Below, in pieces: positions 1 through 10,432 of a stretch of DNA of 64,000 nt. Source of the stretch: Lota lota. Lineage: Eukaryota > Chordata > Actinopteri > Gadiformes > Lotidae. A model generated the notes under the pieces. The model made no database searches. It was not told the DNA's origin and saw only the letters and a program-made list of their open reading frames with translations. The stretch's first letter is position 1. Each line of letters begins with the position of its first letter. The stretch spans positions 673,262 through 737,261 of the forward strand of contig JACYXH010000312.1 of the NCBI GenBank assembly GCA_026745465.1, written 5' to 3'. A program made the position numbers and the translations under genes.

Positions 1-1318
1 CTGTCCATGAAAATTCAATATCTTTCTGTAGAAGGCGGTACAGAGGGGCGGCTGTGCAGGAGAAACCACGCACAAACTTCCTGTAGTAAGAAGCAAGGTC
101 CAGGAAGCTCCTCAGCTGCGCCTTGTCGGCAGGTGTTGGCCAGTCTTTCACTGCCTGTATCTTTTCCTCGACAGTCCCAACGCCCTCACCGCCAACCTTG
201 TGTCCTAGAAATATCACCTCCCTCCTCAGAAAGTGACACTTGTCTGGGTGTAACTTGAGGCCAGCCGCCATCACCCTCTGGAGCACCTTCCGCATTGCTC
301 CAAGTGCCGCCTGGAACGGGCTTCCATGGACCAGGATATCATCCAGGTACACAAGGCATTCCCGCCTAGGAATGTCGGCTAGCACCCTGTCCATCAGGCG
401 CTCGAATGTGGCGGGGGCGTTGCACAGACCAAAGCTGAGGACACGGAACTGCCACAGACCCCCACCTGCATAGAAGGCTGTTTTTGATCGAGCCTCCGGG
501 GAGAGGGGCACCTGCCAGTACCCACTCCGCAGGTCCAGCGAGGAGAACCATGTCGAACCCGCCACCAGGTCCAAAGACTCATCAATCCTAGGGAGGGGGT
601 AGGAGTCTTTCTTGGTCACGCCGTTGAGGGGCCTGTAGTCCACGCAGAACCTCCATCTGGAGCTGCTCTTTTTGGGGACCATGACCACTGCTGCAGCCCA
701 CGGGCTCTCTGACGGTTCGACAATCCCAGCCTTCTGCATCTCCTCCAGCGCCTTGTCTGCAGCCTCTTGTCGGGCCAGGGGAAGACGCCGGGGACGCATT
801 TTGATCGGTTGTGCGTCACCGGTGTCTATCTCGTGCTGAACCAGGTGCGTCAGGCCTACCTCCTCCTCATTGAGGGCAAACAGGTCCTTGAACTCCATCA
901 GTACCTGCCACAGCTGCATCTGTTGCTGGTCGGTCAGCCCCTCACTGTTCTGTCTCCAGATCTCCCTCACCACGGACAGCCGGTCTGCTATTCCCTCTGT
1001 GGCCGGGGAGATGGGATGGTCGCTCTCCTCCCTCGCAGGGATCTGAAAGGGGCTTGGGGTTGGAGCGGTGGTGGGATGCGGGTGGGCATACGGATGAGGG
1101 TTGGTACTGCGCGTTACATGTGGTTCTGAGGTGCTAACAGGCCGTAGGTGCGGCACACTGGGTTGTGGGGGTGGGACTATGTTGACCTTAGGGCCCCTAG
1201 GCAAACTAAGTGTGTTGTCACTCAGATCTATGAGGCAGCCCGCACTTCTCAAAAAGTCCACACGTATTATACAGGAGTCTTGCACCTCAGCTACCCATAC
1301 TTCAAAGCTCACAGATAC
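1..1318 (-). pseudogene. gypsy pol fragment: end of protease and reverse transcriptase
   Basis: I translated one open minus-strand frame from just 3' of the C-tract down to the window start. It begins with the protease C-terminal half (SVSFEVWVAEVQDSC), runs through a Pro-rich linker and enters the RT near 870. RT landmarks are FCVDYRPLNGV near 620-645, SSLDLRSGYWQ near 500-535, FGLCNAPATF near 410-435 and the catalytic YLDD near 335-350. The fragment is followed by a thumb/connection segment (FLGHKVGG). The RT catalytic residues look intact, so the damage lies upstream. The frame is still open at the window edge. Confidence 0.85.
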
Positions 1319-1859
1319 CCCCCCCCCCCCCCCCCAATTTAAGGCTAACCCTACCTCTCATGGGGGCTAAATCCCCGGTAACCGTCCGTAGCTGTACTGA
1401 GTTCTTTCGTACTACTGTACTGCTTGGGAGAATGTCAGGCCTGACTAGTGTTGCAGTGGAGCACGTATCCACTAGTGCCGTGCATGCAACCCCCTCCACT
1501 GTGATAGGGACATGGCAAAAGCCCCCAGCACAGGTCCAACCCACCGCAACCACTGGGCCCACGGCGTCGTCTGCTTCTGGGGGGAGTGAAGCCCTGTTCC
1601 CCCGGCTGTGCTGTTGGGCTCCTCCGCTGGGGTTCGATGCTGGTCGGGTAACCATGTCAGGGGTCCGTATCTTCCCGTTTATACAGACCCTCGGTCGTTT
1701 CCCTGGGCTCCAGAAAACGTGGGGCACTGACGGCGTAGATGGCCAGGTTGGCCACACCCCCAGCAGACCATGGCGCGGCGCCGAGGTGGTGTAGGCAGGC
1801 AATCGCGAGTGGGCTGGAGGGTGGCAGCACGGATCAGTTCCGTCAGGTCCGTGACCCAC
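1302..1859 (-). pseudogene. gypsy protease region with a mutated active site
   Basis: A minus-strand frame overlapping the end of gag encodes a retropepsin-like segment, ALVDTCSTATLV. The family motif is D-T/S-G, and here the glycine codon reads TGC (Cys), which should abolish the aspartic protease. The frame then runs into an 18-nt C-tract, read as glycines, and ends in the wrong frame. The continuation of the protease is in another frame (the pol fragment below 1318). The offset between gag and protease frames suggests gag-pol frameshifting, but decay makes that uncertain. Confidence 0.75.
1318..1335. repeat. 18-nt C homopolymer breaking the protease frame
   Basis: An uninterrupted run of C (G on the coding strand) sits where the protease frame changes. 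The simplest reading is slippage expansion that frameshifted pol. Homopolymer length may also be an assembly error. Confidence 0.9.
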
Positions 1860-2678
1860 GCTGGCTTTATTTCCGCAGCATTCTCCTCAACAGCAGTTTT
1901 CGACACTGGAACCACATCAATCAACCGGCAGTCCGGCAGCACCGCTCCCACAGCTTCCCTCTCCAGGGCCAGTTCCAGCGCGTCCTGTACGGTCTGGGGG
2001 CGTGCTAGTTGTGTCTGCACACGTAGCTCCCTGGGCAAAAGCGCTTGAATGAACTGGTCTCTGGCCAGCTCACTCTGGACCGGCGGCGGCATGTGTGCGT
2101 AGGCCCGCCTAGCGAGGCATTCAATGTCATGAGCCAGCGTGCGAAGTGGCTCACCCGGTTGACTGCGCCTATTGCACAATTCAGACCTAAGCACGACTGG
2201 TTGCGAACACTGTCCAAAACGTCTCTGCAGGGCTCCGGTCAAAGCCTCATAGTCCTGTCTCTCTTCAGGGCTAAGTACGAGGAGGCATGAGAGGGCATCC
2301 TCCGTAAGGCATAATGCCAGCTGCAGGGCTTTAACCTCCCTTGACCAGCCCGTAGCCTGTGCTAATAATTCAAATTGCGCTTGAAACGCTTCCCAGTTCG
2401 ATTTACCGGAGTATTTCGGACTCTTCACGTTGAAAGCAGTGCTGCGTGCGCCGGCGTCTCTGTCACCGCTCGTCTCCTCCCACCGCGATGTTTTGTGTTT
2501 CACCGGGGCCGAACCTCGCTTCAGCTGCTAGCCTCCTCGTGGACTCACTCACGGTGTATCTCTGCTCCATCACCCGGCGGAGTTCTCGTGCGTGGTCCCG
2601 CGGCAATCCGTATGCCCCCAGGGACTCATCGTCAGGATCCTCCTTCTTTATCTCTGGCTTTGTACCGGACGCCATCAC
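1679..2678 (-). pseudogene. gypsy gag (capsid and CCHC zinc knuckle), frameshifted
   Basis: The N-terminal part (minus strand, ATG at 2678) is in one frame to about 2465. The capsid-like remainder (from about 2503 to 1679) is offset by one base, so gag carries a frameshift near 2470-2500. The second part has a retrotrans_gag-like region (SNWEAFQAQFELLAQATGW, then FIQALLPRELRVQTQL) and ends in the zinc knuckle CWGCGQPGHLRRQC, a perfect C-x2-C-x4-H-x4-C. This protein would form the particle core and package RNA. With the frameshift the copy is presumably inactive. Confidence 0.85.
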
Positions 2679-2776
2679 TATCGTTAGCTCAAGCAGCTAG
2701 CCTCATGTGCTAATACTAGGCGACGGGCAGTGAGTGTGGCAAAGTCACGTCCTTCGTTCTGTCCAGTTGTCGTTTT

Positions 2777-2789
2777 ACTTCTGACACCA
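2777..2789 (-). promoter_or_regulatory. primer-binding site, tRNA-Leu type
   Basis: On the element strand the sequence TGGTGTCAGAAGT follows the LTR after two bases. It is complementary to the 3' end typical of tRNA-Leu (TGACACCA terminus). The same motif occurs next to the LTR at 20093. Confidence 0.75.
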
Positions 2790-2791
2790 AA

Positions 2792-3015
2792 TGTAGCAAC
2801 CCTGTTTCTATGCGTCCAAGCACCACACAGGTTGTTCTGATGAACTCTCTTTTATTAATCGCGGACACACGTTGTCGAACGCTATAACACAACGAACATG
2901 AACTTCCCCACATCTCTAACCCGGATATTCTTTATCAAGGCCCGCCCCCTTCTCCTGAGCACCCAATCAGAACATCAGCACAATGCAGACAAACACGCAA
3001 CTCAGAACCGTCACA
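2792..3015 (-). repeat. 5' LTR of the partial gypsy element
   Basis: The LTR begins TGTAGCAACCC on the plus strand next to the primer-binding site and probably ends at CACA near 3015. A reverse-complement AATAAA lies near 2848. The outer boundary is a guess, because the partner LTR is outside the window and no target duplication can be tested. Confidence 0.6.
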
Positions 3016-3393
3016 TTATGATTCAAAGTTACGTACGAACACCAAGTAACACCTTAAATAAAAGGGGGTATTTTGAGTAAAAGCACCGGAATAGTTATTT
3101 ATTGTAGAATTTAAACATATAATCAAAGTAATATTTACAGGGCCCAATTTTTTATATACTTTAGTGTTTATATAGTATCGCTGTAGTGTTTTCTGTAGTA
3201 ATTCAATGGTTTTTCCGGCACAGTATGAAACTAGAAAACGAGTGCTGTAGTGTAAAGTGAGGTTGAAAATGTTAAATAAAGCTGCACAGTTTAAGACATA
3301 CAGAAATGTTGAATAGCTGAACACAAGTGAAAAGATTTGAACAGAGTTCCAAAGTTTACATATACAAACCATTAAAAATGTGTTAAGGGTTAA
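3016..3393. other. unassigned AT-rich spacer
   Basis: AT-rich sequence between the gypsy LTR and the MITE. I see no convincing gene, repeat boundary or structural RNA here. Confidence 0.5.
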
Positions 3394-4087
3394 AGGGCCC
3401 ATATTATACTTATTTGGGTAATCATTTCCTTTGGGGGTACTAGCAGAATAGGTTTACATGCCTTGATGTTATAAAAAAAATATCCCTTATTATTCTCACT
3501 GTGTCATGTTCCTGCTTTTATTCTGTGTTTCTGTCAGTTTATTTCACTTCCTGTTTTTATTTTGAAATGCATCAGCTTCCTCAGTTCCCATGCATAAATA
3601 CACACGAGTCCCACTTACCTGTGCCAGATTGTAATAGTTCGTTAGTTACTCACTCCAGCGTTATTCCCAGTGCATTCCCAGTGCTTTTCTCAGTGTTCCT
3701 AGACAATTCCTAGTGCTTGTTTTTCCCAGTGTTACCAGACAATTGTTTTACTCCTGACGACGATATCTACCTGCCATTTTTGTTCCTTTGAACAATTAAA
3801 TTCTTTTACCTGTTATTCCCTGTCCGAGTCGTGCATTTGAGTCCGCCATTGTACCGTGACATTTAGTTTCTACCGGAAGCAGACAACCAGCCACGAATTA
3901 AGAACCTAGCCTCAAATCATAGATTTGTTCTCTATGAGAACTCTATGATTTGACTTTGAATCTGGTTTTTTGAACAATGAAACTACGGAAAAGTAAAAAC
4001 TTTCAGATTTCAATTTTTTGGCTACTAAAGTCAGTAGTAACATGGGGAAGGGTCAGGAATAAGCCGTTTTGCATAATGGGTCTCCTT
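3394..4087. mobile_element. TTAA-flanked MITE (Kolobok-like), split by an LTR
   Basis: The left end is TTAA followed by AGGGCCCATATTATAC (from 3390). The right end, read in reverse complement, is TTAA followed by AAGGAGACCCATTATGC (up to 4091). The ends are imperfect inverted repeats with a TTAA target duplication, as in Kolobok/piggyBac-type non-autonomous elements. Removing the LTR insertion leaves about 330 bp of non-coding sequence. Family assignment rests on the ends only. Confidence 0.6.
3502..3861 (+). repeat. probable solo LTR inside the MITE
   Basis: About 360 bp beginning TGTCATGTTCCTG and ending ACCGTGACA, with an internal AATTAAA-type signal and a CAG-rich U5-like end. The TG...CA ends and inverted TGTCA/TGACA termini fit an LTR. 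I cannot find a matching 5-bp target duplication, so it is called from its ends and composition. Confidence 0.55.
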
Positions 4088-4967
4088 TTAAGAATTTATT
4101 TCAGGGCAAACATGTGATTTGGTGATTTCCAATCCTTTGAATACCTTTGTGGTGTTATTAAATGTTCCCCCATAGTTCTGCTACTAATCATTTACAGGCC
4201 ACCAAAATATTCAGCACACTTTCTTGATGACTTTACAGAACTACTGACTTTGACTGTCTAGTTATAAATGGTGACTTTAATTCATATTGATGATTCCAAT
4301 ATTGATAGTGAAATTTTTCACGAAGGGTCTGTGTCTCTGTGATTGTTCCTTCCCTATCCGACCCATAGGATTCCTGACACACAAATCAGATCAAATACTG
4401 TTACACCCAATGAGAATTCTAGTGCATTCTTTGAAAACGCCATTTCTATGCTACCAACTCTCACCTCAAGTTCTGCTGATGATCAGGTAGATAACTTAAA
4501 TTTCAAAATGTTGAATGTCATAGAGGTCATTGCGCATGTTAAGGTTAATTTTTTTTCTAGTTAGCAAAAAGCACCCTGGAGGAATGCTACCTCTGTAACA
4601 GTCCAGAAAATAGAATGCTTGAACACAATTGGTGGAAAACAAAACTTCACGTTCATCATGACATCTGTAAAGAGATCTTCCATGCCTACAATTTAGCCTT
4701 GAAAAGTGCTAGTGAATCTTTCTCCTCCAATATCATTAACAGTAACACTAATAAATGCACAAACCTTATTTGAAACCGTTGATAGGCTGACAAAATTTAA
4801 GCTATTAGACAAGCCATCAGCATTTCCTTTTCAAACATAAATGTTGGATCACTATCATGTTTATTTTAAAGTAACGTGGCAATGATGACATGATTTAATG
4901 CCATAGACTACAAAACTCTAGGAAATAGTGACACAACATTGCCCTGCTCTCTTCTGCCCTGTCGGCC
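4088..4967 (+). mobile_element. non-LTR retrotransposon (LINE) scrap, core near 4150-4810
   Basis: Plus-strand remnants of a LINE ORF2 endonuclease and linker can be read in broken frames: IYRPPKYSAHFLDDFTELL near 4195-4250, NVIEVIAHVKV near 4510-4545, APWRNAT near 4570-4590, and HDICKEIFHAYNLALKSASE near 4658-4715. Such strings are usual for fish Rex1/Babar- or CR1-like LINEs, though the clade is not resolved. Several stops and frameshifts make it a fossil. No RT domain follows, and the flanking 150 bp or so on each side shows nothing I can name. Confidence 0.65.
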
Positions 4968-5378
4968 ATGACAGTTGGCAGTGACTCGTTTGGGCAGAGC
5001 AACGTGGAGAAGGTCATGGGTCATTGGGCCATGTGGCTGTCCCTCCCTTCTGTTCCCGACAGAGAAAGGGCGGGCCTGATCCAGGGCCCGTTAGCCACGG
5101 ACGGGCTTTTTGGACCACGATTCGCAGAGGTTCTCGCCCACCAACAGTCCGTCCGTGAGAACCGTTCCGGTTCGGACCGATTCTCACGGGCTCCTCCCAC
5201 CAGGCCGGCGGAAGCAGTCAGAACAACAGAAGCGGGGTCGCCCATGTTCTCAACGGGCCAGGACGCTGCCTCCAGCGCTGGCGCCGACACCGCCACCACA
5301 GTAGCAGCGCCAGGCGGCGAGGGGGCAGAAACACCAATAGCTGGCGCCCACATGAGACCGGCCAGCATCTTTATTTAA
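4968..5378. other. GC-rich segment with long open frames on both strands, unrecognised
   Basis: The plus strand is open for 136 codons from ATG 4968 and the minus strand for 115 codons from 5368. The GC content contrasts with the AT-rich sequence to its left. The predicted proteins are rich in Ala, Pro, Gly and Ser, with no domain I recognise. GC-rich DNA gives open frames by chance, so I do not call a gene. It could be a decayed retroelement leader or LTR. Confidence 0.3.
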
Positions 5379-5675
5379 GATTTGAAAGTCTGTTCGACCA
5401 AACGGCAGAACGTCTTTAAAGAGTTATGCCCTTTAGGCCAACTGCAACTCCAACTGCAATTAGTCCATTCCTCTTCCCCTCCTCTCCCTCCCCCTCAGCT
5501 TGATGGCTGTAGGGTGGTGTCTAGACGGCGTAGTACAGCCCGGGTTTCGTCCGCTTCTATACGGCGTCCCGGTGCGCTCCGTGAGCAGACTGAAGACTCG
5601 TCACACAAAACCGTCTCTACAATTTTGTGTACCAGTCTTCCAGACCCCGACTTATTTCCCTCAACCCCCTCTCTA
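5379..5675. other. unassigned pyrimidine-rich stretch before the chromovirus PPT
   Basis: A 3' LTR would be expected here, because the minus-strand chromovirus polypurine tract lies at 5676. The sequence does not resemble any of the sushi-type LTRs elsewhere in the window, so the LTR was probably lost or replaced by recombination. Confidence 0.45.
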
Positions 5676-6355
5676 CAGTACCCCCCCCCCTCTACGGACG
5701 CCTCCAGGCGGGCGCCCGGAGCCGGACGGGTGCCTGCGGTGGAATTCTTTGATGAGCGTGGTGTCTAGGATGTGACTCACAAAGGAGTGCTCTTCAGGAC
5801 CCTAGCCCTCCCAGTCCACCAGGTACTGGTGGCCCCGGCCACGACAACGCACGCCCAAAAGGTGGCAGACCGTCCACGCCGGGTGGTCGTCAATGACCCT
5901 AGGGGGAGGCGGAGCCGGAGCAGGGGGAGACAATGGACTGGAGGAGACAGGCTTGAGCTGAGAAACATGAAAGGTGGGCTGAACACGGAGGGACAAGGGA
6001 AAATTTAGGCGGACAGCACAGGGGTTGACTACGAACTCGACCTCAAAAGGATCAACAAAACGGGGGGAGAGTTTCTGAGACACCCCCTTCAAGGGGAGAT
6101 CCTTGGACCGGAGCCACACTTTTTTCCCCGGTGCATACAGCGGAGCCAGTCATCGACGTCCATTGGCCTGTTGCTGGAAGCGGGAGGAAGCACGGAGCAG
6201 AGCAGCTCGTGCGCGCCTTCAGGTACGCTGACAATGCCGTAGGTGAGCCTGGGTGGAGGGCACCACAGTCTCTGCCTCCAAGGCGGGGAACAGAGGCGGT
6301 TGGTACCCCAAAGAGCACATGAAAGGGGACAGGCCAGTGGACGCATTTATGAGGG
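5676..6355 (-). pseudogene. chromovirus pol 3' fragment (copy A): integrase end and chromodomain
   Basis: Starting at a C-rich polypurine-tract complement like those of the two complete chromoviruses, the minus strand encodes the C-terminal tail, the chromodomain ([11 protein letters not shown]...HQYLVDWEG near 5810-5910) and the integrase C-terminal region ([12 protein letters not shown] near 6085-6120). A further integrase segment near 6120-6355 is in shifted frames. It is joined abruptly near 6355 to the start of a second chromodomain belonging to copy B. The frameshifts and the missing LTR show it is dead. Confidence 0.8.
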
Positions 6356-8400
6356 TGTTGTGAGCGTATTCAGGAGGCGACGGACCGTCCACGCCGGGTG
6401 ATTATCAATAAGCCTGGAAGGGGGTGGAGCCGGAGCAGGAGGAGACAGCGGGCTGGTGGTTACAGGTTTAATTTGAGAAACATGAAAGGTTGGGTGTACC
6501 CGAAGGGATGAGGGGAGTTTTAACCGGATGCCACAGGGGTTGACTATGGACTCCACCTCAAACGGACCAAAGAAACGGGGGGAGAGTTTAGGAGAAACTG
6601 CCTTAAGCGGGAGATCCTTGGATCGTAACCAGACCTTTTGCCCGGGGTTGTATTGTGGAGCCGGCCTTCGTCGCTTATTAGCTTGGTGTTGAGAGCGGGA
6701 GGATGAACGGAGCATTACAGCGCGTGCACCCCTCCAGGTTCGCTGACACCAGCGTAGATTAGCCTTAACAGAGGGAACCGCGATCTCAGCCTCCAGAGCG
6801 GGGAACAGAGGTGGTTGCTATCCCAGGGAACACATGAAGGGGTACAGGCCAGTAGACGCGTTGACCAGGGTGTTATGCACATATTCGACCCAGGGGAGTT
6901 GAGTGCTCCAGGGGTTTGGGTTGGCACCAGCGACGCAACGGAGCGCGGCCTCCATCTCCTGATTGGCTCGCTCAGACTGACCGTAGGAGAGGCTGACCAT
7001 AGCCCCCAGGGCCGAACAGAACGCTCGCCAGACCTGGGAGTTGAATTGGGGACCTCGATCTGAAACGAGGTCTACAGGTAAACCGTGGAGGTGAAAAACG
7101 TGGTTTACGAGGAGGTCCGCTGTCTCCCTAGCAGAGGGGAGTTTAGGTAAAACCAGGAAGTGGGCGGCCTTTGAAAAACGATCTACGATGGTGAGGACGG
7201 TGGTGTTTCCATTGGATGGGGGTAGACCGGTGACGAAGTCCAGGGAGAGATGAGACCAAGGGGGAATGGGCAGGGGCGAAGAAGATCAGAGCTGGGCCGG
7301 GTGGATGTCTTGTTTTGCGCTCAAGATGCGCACGCCACGACGACCAAGCGGACTTCAGCATCCATGGAGGGCCACCAGAATCTGCGGCGGATGAAGTCCA
7401 GGGTTTGGGTTATTCCGGGGTGGCAGGTGAGTTTGTTGGAGTGAGCCCAGGTGAGGACCCTGGGCCGCTCCGCGTCTGGGACGAACAGCCGGTTGGGAGG
7501 ACCGAGACCGGGGTCTGGCTGTTGTTCCTGAGCTCTAAGGACCGCAGACTCGACATCCCAGGTAAGCGCAGCGACGAGACAGGTGGATGGCAGGATCGGC
7601 TCAGGGTCAGGATAGGGGTCCTAAGGGGAGTGAAGTCGGGATAAGGCGTCCGGCTTGATGTTCCGGGACCCGGGACGGTAGATAAGTGAGAAGTCGAATC
7701 GGCTGAAGAATATGGCCCACCTGGCCTGTCTAGAGGTCAGCCTCTTGGCGGACTGGATGTAGGCTAGGTTGCGGTGATCGGTCCACACGAGGAATGGTTG
7801 CTCCGCCCCTTCTAACCAATGCCTCCACTCCTCCAGTGCTAACTTGACGGCCAGGAGCACGCGATTTCCTACGTCACAATTACGCTGCGGAGGAGTGAGC
7901 CGGCGTGAGTAGAAGGCGCAGGGATGCAGCTTGTGATCGGTGGGGGACCGTTGAGGCAACACCGCACCCACTCCGGTGTCGGCGGCGTTGACTTCCACCA
8001 CAAATTGGAGGGATGAGTTGGGCTGAACGAGTATGGGCACTGAGACTAATCGCTTCTTGAGACCCAGGAGGGCAGTCTCCGCCTCCGGCGTCCACACAAA
8101 GGATCTTTTAACGGAGTACATGTTGTTTGTGTTCCGCCAACGACTGTGAGAAGTTTAGGATATCGTCCAGGTAGACGAAGACTGAGTGGTTCAACATGTC
8201 CCAGGGGACATCGTTGACTAGGGCTTGAAAGACCGCGGGGGTGTTGGTGAGATCAAAAGGCATTACCAAATATTCGAAATGTCTCCAGGGCGTGTTGAAA
8301 GCTGTCTTCCATTCGTCCTCCTCTCTGATGCGGACCAGATGGTAGGCGTTTCGGAGATCTAGTTTAGTAAACACTGTGGCTCCATGGAGGGGGACGAAGG
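6356..8400 (-). pseudogene. chromovirus pol fragment (copy B): RT, RNase H, integrase
   Basis: On the minus strand from 8374: RT ([13 protein letters not shown], then YLDDIL near 8175), RNase H ([16 protein letters not shown] and [11 protein letters not shown], 7621-8100), integrase core pieces in several frames (about 6820-7360) and the integrase C-terminal domain (6347-6715, [12 protein letters not shown]). Compared with the intact element at 40047-45453, about 85 codons between the RT palm/thumb and RNase H are missing near 8115. The chromodomain stops at its first residues (TVRRLL) where copy A begins. Many stops and frameshifts are present. Confidence 0.8.
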
Positions 8401-8417
8401 CGGAACTTATTAGGGAC

Positions 8418-8441
8418 AGTAGATACTTATAAGTATCTACT
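8418..8441. repeat. 24-bp perfect palindrome
   Basis: AGTAGATACTTA followed directly by its exact reverse complement TAAGTATCTACT, with no spacer. It lies just beyond the last recognisable chromovirus RT sequence, at the boundary with unassigned DNA, and could be a recombination or breakpoint scar. Confidence 0.9.
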
Positions 8442-8749
8442 ATAAGGAGGATATATAAATGTGCATTTCCTGTTGGAAGCCATAGCTTTTTGCCATTGCC
8501 ACAGAGTTAGCTCTGCTCTTCTGTTAGCTTGTTTATGCTACTTCTCCTGTCCCTTTATGTTTTACTTTGTCGGGAAAGGGCTCGGTAAGTTTGGGGTACC
8601 CTTTTCATGTGCATCACGTAGGTTGTCCTCTGTTAAGGACACTAGGTTAGCGGTGTGTGCCAACCCTGTATTTTTGTTAGAGAGTAGGAAGGTTTGTTTT
8701 TCATTCATTTCTAGTTGCCTCTACTTTTAGGAAGACTGGTTTTGTTATG
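8442..8749. other. unassigned segment between two retroelement fossils
   Basis: About 300 bp with an 89-codon plus-strand frame rich in Cys, Leu and Phe that I do not regard as a gene. It is not similar to the LTR at 12010-12358, so it is not that element's 3' LTR. Origin unknown. Confidence 0.4.
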
Positions 8750-9330
8750 TTACGTTCTTACCTCCCTCCGACCAATCATGCACTTCCCTGGGTTGGCTGT
8801 GATTCCCGCCCGCCTCAGTGACTCCAGCACCGCCGCCACCCGCTGCATAAGCTGCTGCCAGGTGTCACTTTGAATAATGACGTCATCAATGTAGGCAGCC
8901 GCAAATCCAGCGTGAGGCCGCAGCACCCGGTCCATGAGACGCTGGAAAGTGGCAGGGGCTCCGAACAACCCAAACAGAAGCACCTTGAATTGGAACAACC
9001 CGTACGGAGTGGAGAAGTCAGATTTTTCCTTAGACTCTGGAGACAAGGGAATCTGCCAGTAGTCTTTGGTTTAATCCAGTGTCGGAAAAAAAAGAGCGGT
9101 GCCTAGCCGATCCAGGAGTTCGTCGACCCGTGGCATGGGCTACGCATCGATATTCACCTTGCGGTAGTCGACACAGAACCGGATGGATCCGTCGGACTTA
9201 CGTACCAGTACGATTGGACTAGACCATCCTCTGTGCGACTCTTCTATTATCCAGCATCGATTTGAATTCCGCCTGAACCATTTTGCGTTTGTGTTCCGGC
9301 AACTTATACGGACGCGTTCTAACCGTCACG
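8750..9330 (-). pseudogene. Gmr1-like reverse transcriptase, truncated
   Basis: The fingers are seen as [11 protein letters not shown] near 9150-9185 on the minus strand, and a tyrosine codon of the expected YPMPRVDELLDR motif has become TAG. The palm and thumb follow in another stretch: TPYGLFQF, LFGLFGAPATFQRLMDRVLRP and a YIDD catalytic motif near 8890. The reading ends at CMIGRREVR, 5' of any RNase H. The two halves are separated by a frameshift near 9050-9070. Presumed non-functional. Confidence 0.8.
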
Positions 9331-9898
9331 CTGGGGGATGTTTCAATGCGGTGGTCAATGAGCTTTGTGTGCGTCCCGGCCGGGAGGAGAAGACGTCCGC
9401 AAACTGATGTTGCAGCTCAGTGACCTCGGCTCTCTGATGATGTGACAGCGACTCATCACAGGGGACCCGGCACGGCTGGCTCGGTCCGGTCACCTCCGGT
9501 CCCAACTCGTCCTCCCAGGCCACTGAGGTCACCATAGCCACTGGCCGTGCCTCCTTCCAACCTTTCAGTAGTTTGAGGTGGTAGATCTGTGCCCCCCCCC
9601 CCCCCCCCGTCCCCCGCCCCCCCCCCGTCCCCCGTCCCCCCCCCGTCGGAACGCGCAACCTCAAATCGACATCTCCGCTTCGATGTGTGACCATGAAGGG
9701 TACTTGCCACTTTGCGAGTAATTTTGAACAGGTTGTTGGGAGCAATACAAGCACTTTATCTCCCGCTGCAAATTGTCTCCGCCGAGTACCTCTTTTATAC
9801 AGCCGTTGCTGACGTTCCTGGGCCTGAACCAAATTCTCCCGTGAAACCTGCCCCAGTGCATGGAGTTTCGCTCTCAGGTCCATAACGTATTGAATTTC
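9326..9898 (-). pseudogene. Gmr1-like integrase C-terminal region and linker into RT
   Basis: The minus-strand frame carries DLRAKLHALGQVSRENL and a basic strand-rich segment (AAGDKVLVLLPTT...LLAKWQVPFMVT) typical of integrase C-terminal domains. A Gly-rich insert and YHLKLLKGWKEARPVAMV follow, then the pre-RT linker VTELQHQFADVFSSRPGRT. Linker and RT directly follow integrase, which fixes the IN-RT order. The Gly-rich part is an expanded G-tract, and frame changes around it are likely. Confidence 0.8.
9591..9646. repeat. interrupted poly-C/poly-G tract
   Basis: Runs of 5 to 17 C separated by GT or G on the plus strand. On the element strand it reads as Gly/Arg/Thr codons inside the integrase linker. 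The G-rich strand has many G-runs and could fold into G-quadruplexes. Confidence 0.85.
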
Positions 9899-10432
9899 TG
9901 TTAAGGAACAGGACGAGGAACCCAAATGCGGACACAACGAGGAGGTAGGAGATATGAGAGGTTTTAAAGGGATTTATTGTGTAAATCAATCAGGCAAGGG
10001 CAAGGCGTGGTCGGGCAGGCAAGGGTTCGGTGGCAGGCAGACAAACAGGCAGTCAGAGTTGGGGTGACGGGCGGATGGTCGGGCAGCGGAGGTTCGGCGG
10101 CGGGAGGCAGTCAGGCATACGGGGGCAGGATAAGAGGCGAGGATCTGGGAAGGGCTGAACACAAGAAAAGGGCAGGTTAGGAGCAGGCAAGGAGAAGGTA
10201 ACAGGTAACTAGTTTGCGGGTACAAAGCTACTAACACTAGGAGTGTATACAACGAACTGGCACCGGTTGCTTTGGGAACGAGAGAGAAATAGGATGCGAT
10301 GATTGTTGATGGATGACAGGAGTATAGAACGGAGTGCACGTGATTGTTGATTGGTGATAGGAGTGTAGACCAGAGTGCATGTGAAGGGATGGCAGCCGGC
10401 GCCACTAGGTGGTGACAGAGGATGGTGTGACA
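9899..10432 (-). mobile_element. solo LTR of a sushi-type chromovirus
   Basis: 534 bp from TGTTAAGGAACAGG to GTGTGACA, flanked by the 5-bp target duplication ATTTC (9894-9898 and 10433-10437). It aligns with the LTRs at 40047 and 44917 (shared CCCAAATGCGGA..., GCAGCCGGCGCCACTAG, GTGCACGTG). It carries the LTR half of the self-priming pair in the T form (GCCAGTTCGT on the element strand). The insertion splits the Gmr1-like gene, so it is younger than that element. Confidence 0.9.

Larger units (their letters stand above)
1..3015 (-). mobile_element. Ty3/gypsy retrotransposon, 5' portion, cut by the window start
   Basis: Reading on the minus strand from 3015 down to 1, the order is LTR (2792-3015), a tRNA-type primer-binding site, gag with a zinc knuckle, protease and reverse transcriptase. 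The 3' half (RNase H, integrase, 3' LTR) lies outside the window. The copy is dead: gag is frameshifted, the protease active-site glycine is replaced and a long C-tract breaks the protease frame. The RT resembles 17.6/Barthez-type vertebrate gypsy elements, but I do not assign a clade with confidence. Confidence 0.88.

Noticed and set aside
3497..3866. Target duplication for the solo LTR at 3502-3861
   Set aside because: The five bases on the two sides (CACTG and TTTAG) do not match under any nearby boundary, so none is claimed.
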